This document shows positions 31,671 to 39,452 of a DNA stretch of 39,452 bases, one piece after another; position 1 is the stretch's first letter, and each line of letters opens with the position of its first letter. The notes beneath the pieces were generated by a model that saw only the letters and a list, made by a program, of their open reading frames with translations, did not search any database and had not been told where the DNA came from. A program made the position numbers and the translations under genes. Source of the stretch: an uncultured Eubacteriales bacterium (GTDB lineage: Bacteria > Bacillota > Clostridia > Christensenellales > CAG-138); contig ONMC01000015.1 in NCBI GenBank assembly GCA_900318745.1, positions 1 to 39,452 on the forward strand, in the 5' to 3' direction.

Positions 31671-33653
31671 TTATTGATTCAACTCCGCAGCCCTGCGGAA
31701 CAGATCCGAATAGTTGCTGTCCTTTTTATAGAACACCGGCGTCGTTCCGAGCGGTGCCGGCACGGTGTATTCCGCCTCCCCCGCATACGGCTTTCCGGTC
31801 CAGAAGTCGATCCACTCGCCTTTGGGAAGGAACACCTTTCGCGTCTTTGCGCGGCGCTCGATCACCGGACAGACGAACAGATCCTCGCCGAGGAAATAGC
31901 TGTACATATCCCGGCTTGCGCCGTACTCCGTCGCGTCGTAAAAGTCGGGACGCATGACCGGAAGACCGGATCTCGCCAGCGCTTCGCAATGCAAAAGATA
32001 CGGCTTCAGCGCAGCGTGGAGATTCGTGAGCCGCACGGTATGCGCCTTGACGGCGTCGGCGTCGAACTGCGCATTCGCCCACGGACGGATCGATTCGTGG
32101 CTGCGCATCAGCAGCGAGAAGGTGCACATCTCCATCCACCGCGTGAACAGTTCTGCGTTCCGTTTCAGCTTGCCGAACGAGAAGAACCCGCCGATGTCGC
32201 AATGCACCATCGGTACGCCCGAAAAGCCCAGCGAAAAGCTCGCCGGCATCACGCACGGCATGCCGTAGTCCTTTGTCACATCCGTGTGCTGATCGCCGTT
32301 CCACAGCACCGGCGCATACGTCTGCACGCCGACATAGCCGGAGCGCATGAAGAACATGACGTCCTTTTTGCCGTATTCCTCGATCGCCTCGCGGTTGAGC
32401 TTTGCCCACAGCACAGGCCAGAGATTATGCAGTTTTTTCGGATCGCCGGAATGCAGAACGCAATCGACCGGAAGATACTCGCCGAAATCCGCCATCCAGC
32501 CCGATACGCCGAGATCGAGCATGTTCTGCTTGATGAGAACATCCTTCGTGAACCGGACCGCTTCCGGATTGGTGAGGTCGAGCATGCCCGCGTCGAACGT
32601 CGTGGACTTGATATGATAAATGCTGCCGTCGGTATGCGTGATCAGAAAGCTCTTTTCTTTGCACAGGTTATAGAGACGGCTGTCTTTGACAAGATACGGA
32701 TTGATATAGGCAAGGAACCGCACGCCGCGCGCGTTGAGCTTTCGGATCGCGCCCGAAAGGTCGGGGTAAAGGGTCTTGTCGACCTCCCAGTTCCACCACA
32801 CCTGCTTGCCCATCACGGTCCGGTTTTCGCCCGACCAGTCCTGGCTCCATACGCCCGAAATCTTCGCGCCGGCGTCGAGCATGGCGAAGGTTTTTTCGAG
32901 GATCGTCTGCGTGCCGCCCTGAATGCCGAGGATCATGCCGTCGAAGCACCAGTCGGGCAGGTACTGACGGTTCGGCACAAGCTCCGCATACGCCTTCAGA
33001 AGCGTTTCATAGTGATCTCCGCAAAGCAGCGTCAGCGCGTTCGGGCAGGTATCGAAGATGAAGGTATAGGCGTCGTCGCCGAAGGTCGAAATGCCGTCCG
33101 ATGCGGTATCGAAACAGAACATGCGTCCCCGATCGGTGACAAAAACCGGCATCGGCGCATAGGAGCCGATCTCGCTGTGCTGCTTCTCGCGATAGAGCGC
33201 GCGCGGCAGCAGTGCCTTTTCAAACACGGTCTTTGCCTTGATATGCTCGGAAACGAAGTTGACCACCGTTTCGCCGCGCAGGTTTGTTTTGCGGTATTGC
33301 TCGCCGCCGCCGAACACGGCTTCGTTCTGCATTGCGGCAAGCCGGAACCGATACGACCAGCCCTCTTCGCCCGAGAACGTCAGCTTCACGCCGTGTTCGA
33401 GCTCGGTCACGAACATGGTCAGCGAATGCGCGTTCGCTGCGGAGAACGTGACGGTGCTGCCGTCGACGGAACATGCACAGAGCGGCACGTCTTCCGTTTC
33501 CGCAACCGTTTCCCTGACGGTGCCGCGATTGGTTTCGTAGCGCTTTTCACGCTTGATCGCCGATACAAACGGCGCGCCGTCCCCGTGTTCGAGAAACAGC
33601 CGCCCGTCGATTGCGAGAGAATACCGACCCCCCTGATCCTCGATCGTAAGCAT
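31671..33653 (-). CDS. GH31 family glycosidase, YihQ/sulfoquinovosidase-like
   Basis: A 660-residue GH31 enzyme close in pattern to E. coli YihQ. GWMADFGEYLP carries the nucleophile Asp389 and WNGDQH the acid/base Asp454; AYINPYLV, WPVLWAKLNREA and VHCDIGGFFS also match. In YihQ the sulfonate is read by Gln288, Arg301 and Trp304. Here Gln271 (QDWSG) and Trp287 are kept but the arginine position is Gln284 (GKQVWWNW). No signal peptide is present, so it acts in the cytosol on imported glycosides. The role of releasing sulfoquinovose from its glyceryl glycoside is supported by family and context; the Arg-to-Gln change leaves substrate choice open. AGGAGG precedes the ATG. Confidence 0.9.
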   Translation of the reverse strand: MLTIEDQGGRYSLAIDGRLFLEHGDGAPFVSAIKREKRYETNRGTVRETVAETEDVPLCACSVDGSTVTFSAANAHSLTMFVTELEHGVKLTFSGEEGWSYRFRLAAMQNEAVFGGGEQYRKTNLRGETVVNFVSEHIKAKTVFEKALLPRALYREKQHSEIGSYAPMPVFVTDRGRMFCFDTASDGISTFGDDAYTFIFDTCPNALTLLCGDHYETLLKAYAELVPNRQYLPDWCFDGMILGIQGGTQTILEKTFAMLDAGAKISGVWSQDWSGENRTVMGKQVWWNWEVDKTLYPDLSGAIRKLNARGVRFLAYINPYLVKDSRLYNLCKEKSFLITHTDGSIYHIKSTTFDAGMLDLTNPEAVRFTKDVLIKQNMLDLGVSGWMADFGEYLPVDCVLHSGDPKKLHNLWPVLWAKLNREAIEEYGKKDVMFFMRSGYVGVQTYAPVLWNGDQHTDVTKDYGMPCVMPASFSLGFSGVPMVHCDIGGFFSFGKLKRNAELFTRWMEMCTFSLLMRSHESIRPWANAQFDADAVKAHTVRLTNLHAALKPYLLHCEALARSGLPVMRPDFYDATEYGASRDMYSYFLGEDLFVCPVIERRAKTRKVFLPKGEWIDFWTGKPYAGEAEYTVPAPLGTTPVFYKKDSNYSDLFRRAAELNQ

Positions 33654-33674
33654 CCAAAATCCTCCTGAAACTGA

Positions 33675-33711
33675 TATGATATATCATAACGAAAAACACC
33701 GTTCGTGTCAA
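33675..33711 (-). promoter_or_regulatory. Promoter and palindrome upstream of the GH31-symporter operon
   Basis: Minus strand TTGACA (33706-33711), a 17-base spacer and TATGAT (33683-33688). A perfect 14-base palindrome TATGATATATCATA (33675-33688) covers the -10 box and is a likely repressor site. TTGATTCA abuts the -35 box. Confidence 0.75.
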
Positions 33712-33778
33712 TGAATCAAACTCGAAACGAAGGTGTTTTTGTCCGTTCTTACGGGCAGCGCGGAACCGGGATCGGGCT

Positions 33779-35167
33779 TTATTCCGAAAACCCGAAATAG
33801 GATCGCGCGTTCCGAAAGCTTATGTCTCCGACGATCGCAGAAAGGCGCTTCGGATCGTTCGGATACTCGCCGTTTTCGACCCATTCGCCGATCAGATTGC
33901 AGAGGATGCGGCGGAAATATTCGTGCCGCGCATAGCTTAAAAAGCTTCTGGAATCGGTCAGCATGCCGACGAACGTCGCAAGATGTCCCCTTTCTGCAAG
34001 GCTTTCCATCTGCGCGCGCATGCCGTTTTTGTGATCGTTGAACCACCACGCGCTTCCGTGCTGCAGCTTGCCCTTCGCTTCGCCGGTCTGGAATGCGCCC
34101 ATAACCGTTTCGATCGCCGCGTCGTCGTTCGGGTTCAGCGAATAGAGGATCGTTTTCGGCAGCTCGTTCGTCAGATCGAGCGCGTTCAAAAATGCTGCGA
34201 GCTTGTTGATCGAAGCCGGATCGCCGATCGCGTCTATCCCCGCGTCCGCGCCGAGCGCGGCATAAACGCGCCTGCTGAGATCGCGGATGACTCCGAAGTG
34301 CAGCTGCATCACAAGATCGCGCTGCCTGTACGCTCTGCCCAGTTTCAGCAGCAGCGCGGTTTTGAACTGCTCCGTCTCCAAAGCGGTCGGCATCTGTCCG
34401 TTCAGGCGTCTTTGATAGATCGCTTCGACCTGTTCCTCCGCTGCCGGCGCATACGGCACAAACGCCATGCCGTGGTCGGTGACGCGGCAGCCGTGCGCAG
34501 CAAAGAAATCGAGCCGTTCGATCAGCGTTTCGGTCAATGCCGCAAAGGACTGCGGCGATTTGAGCCGGGCAAGATAATCCGGATAGGACGGATCGTCGAT
34601 CGCAAGCGCTTTGTCGGGGCGAAAGCTCGGCAGAACCCTGACCGCAAAATCGCTGTTTGCGATCGCTTCGTGCCATTCGAGCGAGTCCGCAGGATCGTCG
34701 GTCGTGCAGATGACCTTCACATTCGAGTGCAGAATGAGATTTCGCGCGGAAAAATCCGGCTGCCGCAGTTTTTCGATGCCGAGATCCCACACCGCTTGCG
34801 CCGTTTCGCCGTTCAGCACGCCGTCGTATCCGAAATAATTCCTGAGTTCCAGATGGCTCCAGTGATACAGCGGATTGCCGATCGCGGTTTCCAGCGTTTC
34901 CGCCCATTTCTGAAACTTCTCGCGGTCGGTCGCGTCGCCGGTGATGTACCGTTCCGCAACGCCGAAGCTGCGCATCAGCCGCCACTTATAGTGATCGGCT
35001 CCGAGCCACAGTTCCGTGAGGTTCGAAAAGCGCCTGTCCTCCGCGATCTCCTTCGGGGACAGATGGCAGTGGTAATCGATGATCGGCAGTTCCTTTGCGA
35101 CCTCATGATAGAGACGCTTTGCCGTATCGCTGCCGAGCAGAAAATCCCGATCCATAAACCGTTTCAT
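33779..35167 (-). CDS. uxaC: Uronate isomerase (glucuronate isomerase)
   Basis: Converts D-glucuronate to D-fructuronate, and D-galacturonate to D-tagaturonate. The protein has 462 residues. The metal site HxH is in IIDYHCHLSPKEI (His33, His35). Further family blocks are ELWLGADHYKWRLMR, YHWSHLELRNYFGYDG, CTTDDPADSLEWH, SFRPDKALAID, LHFGVIRDLSRR and MLTDSRSFLSYARHEYFRRILC. The start is the ATG at complement 35165-35167, with GGGAGAGG upstream and an ATGA overlap with the LarA-family gene; an earlier in-frame codon is inside that gene. It is the last gene of the uronate operon. Confidence 0.96.
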   Translation of the reverse strand: MKRFMDRDFLLGSDTAKRLYHEVAKELPIIDYHCHLSPKEIAEDRRFSNLTELWLGADHYKWRLMRSFGVAERYITGDATDREKFQKWAETLETAIGNPLYHWSHLELRNYFGYDGVLNGETAQAVWDLGIEKLRQPDFSARNLILHSNVKVICTTDDPADSLEWHEAIANSDFAVRVLPSFRPDKALAIDDPSYPDYLARLKSPQSFAALTETLIERLDFFAAHGCRVTDHGMAFVPYAPAAEEQVEAIYQRRLNGQMPTALETEQFKTALLLKLGRAYRQRDLVMQLHFGVIRDLSRRVYAALGADAGIDAIGDPASINKLAAFLNALDLTNELPKTILYSLNPNDDAAIETVMGAFQTGEAKGKLQHGSAWWFNDHKNGMRAQMESLAERGHLATFVGMLTDSRSFLSYARHEYFRRILCNLIGEWVENGEYPNDPKRLSAIVGDISFRNARSYFGFSE

Positions 35168-36444
35168 GCCTGAAACCTCTCCCTGTCGATCCACAGTCCC
35201 AGCGCGGGATTGGGGATGTAATAGATTTCTTCTCCGTCCGCGATGTTAAAGCCGTACTGCAGTTTTTGCGGATCGTATCGCCCGATCATGTCGTCAAAGT
35301 CCGCAGCTTCAAAGCCCACGCCCTCGATCTCGCTCTTTTCGATCCTTTTGACCGCATAGGTGATCGAAAACCGACCGTCCGACGAACCGTGAATGAGATG
35401 CGCCGCCGCGCCCATGTCGGCGCGAAGGTCGGCGTTTTCGGGCCGTTCGAACGCCGCAAGGGTGTTGAGCCTGCCCCGGTATCCGTATTTTCGGATCAGC
35501 CGGTCGCACTCCGCGTCCTCGCCGAAGCGTTCGACGCCCGGCGCGAGGATGATCAGACGTCCTCCGTCCGCCATCGCCATGCGCGTGCGGTAGATCGCCT
35601 TGTTGCCGAGCCATGTGCTTTTGAATTCGTTCGGATCGAGATAAACCACGCAGGTCCGGATCCCGTGCGGAACGAAGTCGATGTTCTTCTGCTGCGCAAG
35701 CTTTACCGCTTCGGTCAGGCATTCGCGTCCCTCGCCGAGGAACAGTCCGTGCATTTTCACCTTTCCCTGCGGCGCGGTCGTGACCGTCAGCGCCCAAAGG
35801 ATCGGACGGTCTTTCAAAAACCGTTCGGCACCGTAATCAAAGAGCCTGCGCACCGGCGTATGATCGCGCCCCATCATGCGCTCCATGCCGAACACCGCGC
35901 CGATCATGTGGCTTTGATTGATCATTCCGCTGCCTCCCGCGCCGACGAAGATGTTCTTCGCGTGGTTCGACATGCCGATGACTTCATGCGGCACGACCTG
36001 CCCCGGGCTGATGATGAGATCGTATCTTTCGTCCATGATGCGCCGGTTGACCTCGACCGGCACCGGCTCGCGCCAGAGCCCGTCCGTGATCTCCGATACG
36101 AAATCCGCGGGGATCTCGCCGAGCTTCACCACGTCATGCCGCCAGTCGTGCACGAAGAACCGGTCGTGCGGGATATCGCCGAACATGGCGGACAGCTCGC
36201 CGTCCGTCATCGGCGCGTGCGTGCCGAGCGTCGGAAGAATATCGACCGCAGCACCGCGTTCTTTGAGCGCGTGATAATACACGTTCGTGATCGATCCCGC
36301 GCCGGAATGAAAGCGCGTGAAATCGGGCGGCAGGATCAGAACGCGCCGCAGCGTGCGCCCTTCGAGCGAACGCAGCAGAGCGTCGCGGATCTCCTGTCCG
36401 GAAAGCCCGTTTCCGGTTTTGTCGATGCAGCGGATGTCGTTCAT
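35164..36444 (-). CDS. LarA family nickel-pincer epimerase/racemase
   Basis: A 426-residue LarA homologue. LarA enzymes use a nickel-pincer nucleotide cofactor to invert alpha-hydroxy acids by hydride transfer. The set of LarA residues is present: Asp41/Arg44 (PDFTRFH), His76 (GTHAPMTDGE), His153 (VVPHE), the cofactor-linking Lys163 (HAKNIFVGAGGSG) and His179 (INQSH). LarA relatives include C2 epimerases of sugar acids such as gluconate. Between the SDR and UxaC genes the likely substrates are mannonate and gluconate. The start is the ATG at complement 36442-36444, overlapping the SDR stop. The larBCE cofactor genes are not in the window. Confidence 0.9.
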   Translation of the reverse strand: MNDIRCIDKTGNGLSGQEIRDALLRSLEGRTLRRVLILPPDFTRFHSGAGSITNVYYHALKERGAAVDILPTLGTHAPMTDGELSAMFGDIPHDRFFVHDWRHDVVKLGEIPADFVSEITDGLWREPVPVEVNRRIMDERYDLIISPGQVVPHEVIGMSNHAKNIFVGAGGSGMINQSHMIGAVFGMERMMGRDHTPVRRLFDYGAERFLKDRPILWALTVTTAPQGKVKMHGLFLGEGRECLTEAVKLAQQKNIDFVPHGIRTCVVYLDPNEFKSTWLGNKAIYRTRMAMADGGRLIILAPGVERFGEDAECDRLIRKYGYRGRLNTLAAFERPENADLRADMGAAAHLIHGSSDGRFSITYAVKRIEKSEIEGVGFEAADFDDMIGRYDPQKLQYGFNIADGEEIYYIPNPALGLWIDRERFQA

Positions 36445-37292
36445 ACGCCGCAATACGCGTGGAATCCGCCGTCCACCGGAAGCACCATGCCGGTGATGAA
36501 GCCGGACGCCCGTTCGTCACAGAGGAACAGCAGCGCGCCGATCAGCTCGGACGTCTCGCCAAAGCGTCCCATCGGGGTCGCCGCAAGGATCTTTTTCGTG
36601 CGTTCCGTCGGACTGCCGTCCGGGTTGAACAGCAGCGAATGGTTCTGCTTGCCCGCAAAGAATCCCGGCGCGATCGCGTTGCAGCGGATACCGGTCTTTG
36701 CAAAGTGCACCGCAAGCCATTCGGTGAAGTTGGATACGCCGGACTTCGCCGCGCTGTACGCGGGGATCTTGGTCAGCGGCGTGAACGCGTTCATCGAGCT
36801 GATGTTCAGAATACAGCCGCTTTCGCGCCCGACCATGTCCCTGACAAACGCCTGCGTCGGCAGCACGACGCCGAGGATGTTCAGCGAAAACACCTTCGAA
36901 AACGCCTCGCCCTTGAGATCGAAAAAGCTCTTCTTTTCCGGATCCAGCATCGTGTCCGTCGAAAAGAACTCGTCGTCCGCGGTCGCCGACGCGTCGTTGC
37001 CGCCCGCGCCGTTGATCAGGATGTCGCAGGGTCCGTAATGCGAAAGCACAATCTGATGCGCCGCTTCGACGCTTTCGGCGTCGGTGACGTCCACCTGCAC
37101 CGCAAGCGCATCAAAGCCGTCCGCCTTGATGCTGTCTCTGAGCGCCTCCGCTCTGGACAGCGTGCGGTTTAAGATCGCGACCTTCGCGCCGCATGCCGCA
37201 AGCGCCTTGCAGAACTCGGAGCACAGCACGCCCGCACCGCCGGTGACGACGGCGACTTTGCCGGAAAAATCGGGATGCATCGGAAGATTCAT
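36441..37292 (-). CDS. SDR oxidoreductase, probable D-mannonate/fructuronate oxidoreductase
   Basis: A short-chain dehydrogenase of 283 residues. The Rossmann motif TGGAGVL is at about 17-23, NGAGG is in the centre, and the catalytic YSAAK is followed by GIRCNAIAPGFF. Firmicutes often use an SDR enzyme (Bacillus UxuB/YjmF type) to reduce fructuronate to mannonate, and the UxaC gene in the same operon supports that step. The start is the ATG at complement 37290-37292 with AAGGAGG upstream; the frame extends further upstream only as antisense-like sequence over gnd. Confidence 0.9.
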   Translation of the reverse strand: MNLPMHPDFSGKVAVVTGGAGVLCSEFCKALAACGAKVAILNRTLSRAEALRDSIKADGFDALAVQVDVTDAESVEAAHQIVLSHYGPCDILINGAGGNDASATADDEFFSTDTMLDPEKKSFFDLKGEAFSKVFSLNILGVVLPTQAFVRDMVGRESGCILNISSMNAFTPLTKIPAYSAAKSGVSNFTEWLAVHFAKTGIRCNAIAPGFFAGKQNHSLLFNPDGSPTERTKKILAATPMGRFGETSELIGALLFLCDERASGFITGMVLPVDGGFHAYCGV

Positions 37293-37302
37293 AGGCGCCT
37301 CC

Positions 37303-38754
37303 TTATGCGTTATAGGTCGAGGCGCTCGTTGCGCCGCCTTTGCCCGTCCAGTTCGTGTGGAAGAATGTGCCGCGCGGCGCGTCGATGCGCTCATAGGTGT
37401 GCGCGCCGAAATAATCGCGCTGCGCCTGCAGCAGGTTTGCGGGGAGATTTTCCGTCGTGTAGCCGTCGAACCACGCAAGCGCGGACGAGAACGCGGGCAT
37501 CGGAACGCCGATCTTCACGGCATACGACACGACCTCGCGCCACGCCGGGATCAGCGTCTTCATGACCGACGCAAAGTAGTCGTCCATGAGCAGGTTCTCG
37601 AGCGCCGGATCCTTGTCGAACGCTTCCTTGATCTTGCCGAGGAACACCGAACGGATGATGCAGCCGCCGCGCCACATCAGCGCGATGCCGCCGTAGTTCA
37701 GATTCCAGCCGTACGTCTTCGCCGCCGCGCGCATCAGCGTGTAGCCCTGCGCGTAGGAAACGATCTTGCTCGCATACAGCGCTTTGCGGATCGCCTCGAT
37801 AAACGCTTCGCGATCGCCGGTAAACGCCGGGATCTTATGCGGATAGAGCGCCGATGCTTTGACGCGCTCGTCCTTCTGCGCGGACAGACAGCGGGCAAAG
37901 ACCGCTTCGGAAATCAGCGTCAGCGGGACCGCCTCGTCGAGCGCCGCAATGCCGGTCCACTTGCCGGTGCCCTTTTGACCGGCTTTGTCGAGGATGTGTT
38001 CGACGATCGTTTCGCCGCGTTCGTCGCGGTAGCCGAAGATGTCGCGCGTGATCTCGATGAGATAGCTGTCGAGCTCGGTCTCGTTCCAGTTTGCAAACAC
38101 GTCGTGCAGCTCGCCGGACGTCAGTCCGAGACCGTCCTTCAAAAGCTGATAGGACTCGCAGATCAGCTGCATGTCGCCGTACTCGATGCCGTTGTGCACC
38201 ATCTTCACAAAGTGTCCCGCACCGTTTTCGCCGACCCACTCGCAGCAGGGCGAGCCGTCCGCGACATGCGCGCAGATCGCCTGAAAGATCGGCTTCACGA
38301 ACTTCCATGCCGCAGGGGAACCGCCGGGCATCATGCTCGGACCGTTCAAAGCGCCTTCTTCGCCGCCGGAAACGCCGCAGCCGACGTACAGAAGTCCCTT
38401 GCTCTCGACGTATGCGGTGCGGCGGATCGTGTCGGGAAAATGGCTGTTGCCGCCGTCGATGATGATGTCGCCGGGTTCCAGAACGGTCAGCAGCTTTTCG
38501 ATGAAATCATCGACCGCCTGCCCCGCCTTCACCATCAGAAAGACCTTGCGCGGAACGGAGAGCGCGTCCTTCAGTTCTTCGAGCGAATGACAGCCGACGA
38601 TGTTCTTTCCCTTTGCTCTCCCGTCCGTAAAGCGGTCGACCTTTTCGACCGTGCGGTTATAGACCGCGACGGTAAAGCCCTTGGATTCCATGTTCATGAC
38701 GAGGTTCTCGCCCATGACGGCAAGACCGATCAAACCGATATCTGCATTCTGCAT
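37303..38754 (-). CDS. gnd: 6-phosphogluconate dehydrogenase, decarboxylating
   Basis: Oxidises 6-phosphogluconate to ribulose 5-phosphate and CO2. The 483-residue protein has the long-form pattern: GLIGLAVMGENLVMNMESKGF (NAD(P) site), YNRT, GCGVSGGEEGALNGPSMMPGG, catalytic Lys in HFVKMVHNGIEYGDMQL, and the C-terminal YFGAHTYERID...FHTNWTG. The start ATG (complement 38752-38754) follows GGGAGG. Its place in an operon with uronate genes, rather than with glucose-6-phosphate dehydrogenase, is unusual and suggests it is fed by a sugar-acid route. Confidence 0.96.
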   Translation of the reverse strand: MQNADIGLIGLAVMGENLVMNMESKGFTVAVYNRTVEKVDRFTDGRAKGKNIVGCHSLEELKDALSVPRKVFLMVKAGQAVDDFIEKLLTVLEPGDIIIDGGNSHFPDTIRRTAYVESKGLLYVGCGVSGGEEGALNGPSMMPGGSPAAWKFVKPIFQAICAHVADGSPCCEWVGENGAGHFVKMVHNGIEYGDMQLICESYQLLKDGLGLTSGELHDVFANWNETELDSYLIEITRDIFGYRDERGETIVEHILDKAGQKGTGKWTGIAALDEAVPLTLISEAVFARCLSAQKDERVKASALYPHKIPAFTGDREAFIEAIRKALYASKIVSYAQGYTLMRAAAKTYGWNLNYGGIALMWRGGCIIRSVFLGKIKEAFDKDPALENLLMDDYFASVMKTLIPAWREVVSYAVKIGVPMPAFSSALAWFDGYTTENLPANLLQAQRDYFGAHTYERIDAPRGTFFHTNWTGKGGATSASTYNA

Positions 38755-38770
38755 GTTTCTGATCCTCCCT

Positions 38771-39452
38771 TTATCGCTGCACGCGGGCGTTTCCCGCATA
38801 GATGTCCCAAACCTGCTTTTCGTCCGCCGGTTCGGCATAGTCGTTCTTCGAAGACGCCGCAAGCGCGCCGCATGCCCAGCCGAACTGCAGCCATTTTTGC
38901 GGCTCCCAGCCCGACAGAATGCCGTACAGAAGCCCGCCGGAAAAGCCGTCGCCGCCGCCGATGCGGTCCATGACGGGGATCGGACGCGGTTCTTCGACGA
39001 ACCATTCGCCGTCCGCGCACAGGATTGCGCCCCAGAGATGCTCGTTGGCGGAACGCACCTCGCGAAGCGTCGTTGCGCACACGCGCGCGTTCGGATAGGT
39101 GCGGCGCACGGTTTCGATCATCGCTTTGAAGCTTTCGATCTTGCCGGAAAGCGCCTTTCCGCCCGCTTCCGGTCCTTTGAGACCGAGACAAAGCTGAAAG
39201 TCCTCCTCGTTGCCGATCAGGATGTCCGCCTCCTTCGCGATCTCGCGGAACGCCTCGGAAAGCTCCGCTTCGCGTCCCTTCCAGAAGCTTGCGCGGTAAT
39301 TGAGGTCGAAGCTCACGCGCGTGCCGTGCGCCTTTGCGGTCTTTGCAAGCGCAAGCGTGCAGCGCGTCGTTTCGGGACTCATCGACGCGATCAGCCCGGA
39401 AAGGTGCAGGATCCCGACGCCGTCCGTGCCGAAGATCCGTTCGGCGTCGAAG
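38771..39452 (-). CDS. PfkB family sugar-acid kinase (partial, cut by window edge)
   Basis: About 226 C-terminal residues are visible; the 5' end lies beyond 39452. RVSFDLNYRASFW and ILIGNEEDF are typical of ribokinase/PfkB kinases, and DRIGGGDGFSGGLLYGI is the signature carrying the catalytic Asp. The ending (FGWACGALA...NDYAEPADEKQVWDI) recalls 2-keto-3-deoxygluconate kinases of Clostridia. With gnd downstream, a gluconate-type specificity yielding 6-phosphogluconate is also possible. Gene order and 16-base spacing to gnd indicate one operon. Confidence 0.88.
   Translation of the reverse strand, partial: FDAERIFGTDGVGILHLSGLIASMSPETTRCTLALAKTAKAHGTRVSFDLNYRASFWKGREAELSEAFREIAKEADILIGNEEDFQLCLGLKGPEAGGKALSGKIESFKAMIETVRRTYPNARVCATTLREVRSANEHLWGAILCADGEWFVEEPRPIPVMDRIGGGDGFSGGLLYGILSGWEPQKWLQFGWACGALAASSKNDYAEPADEKQVWDIYAGNARVQR

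Noticed and set aside
1..39452. CRISPR array, rRNA or complete insertion sequence
   Set aside because: No direct-repeat/spacer pattern, rRNA sequence or transposase with terminal repeats was seen.

Overview
The window looks like chromosome from a Gram-positive anaerobe of the Clostridia (Bacillota), probably a gut or rumen lineage. The reasons are strong GGAGG-type ribosome sites, near-consensus sigma-A promoters with 17-base spacers, a TnpV gene, a ROK regulator, DUF4867 and split transketolase subunits. This placement is inferred from gene content; no rRNA marker is present.

Bases 1 to about 19400 form an accessory, defence-rich region of mixed base composition. It opens with a Fic AMPylase translationally coupled to a type I restriction-modification operon (hsdM, hsdS, hsdR), with three unrecognised genes between hsdS and hsdR. 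A YunG-like gene and a second Fic gene with in-frame 21-base repeats follow on the minus strand. Next is a three-gene toxin-antitoxin-chaperone operon: MqsR-like toxin, MqsA-like zinc-finger/HTH antitoxin and SecB-like chaperone. After it come a cassette of small membrane and zinc-ribbon proteins led by a membrane-anchored HTH protein, a HipBST-type operon whose kinase gene is broken, a DUF2971 gene and an unrecognised minus-strand gene pair. The region ends at a tRNA 3'-end-like fragment with its own terminator (19379-19440), which I read as a possible island attachment scar.

Bases 19471-22500 hold tnpV, pgi (glucose-6-phosphate isomerase) and a VanX-type D-Ala-D-Ala dipeptidase whose frame has no stop codon before its terminator.

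Bases 22500-33711 hold a sugar cluster that matches the sulfo-transketolase route for sulfoquinovose. It has a YihQ-like GH31 glycosidase, a GPH-type sugar symporter, a fucose/arabinose-isomerase-fold ketose isomerase, two-subunit transketolase, an RpiB-fold isomerase lacking the ring-opening histidine, an iron-type alcohol dehydrogenase, a DMT exporter, a ROK regulator and a DUF4867 protein. The predicted end products are isethionate, which is exported, and xylulose 5-phosphate.

Bases 33779-39452 hold a minus-strand hexuronate operon running off the right edge: PfkB-family kinase, 6-phosphogluconate dehydrogenase, an SDR mannonate/fructuronate oxidoreductase, a LarA-family nickel epimerase and uronate isomerase. 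Together they could carry glucuronate through mannonate and gluconate to 6-phosphogluconate. The ordinary dehydratase route is equally possible if mannonate dehydratase lies outside the window.
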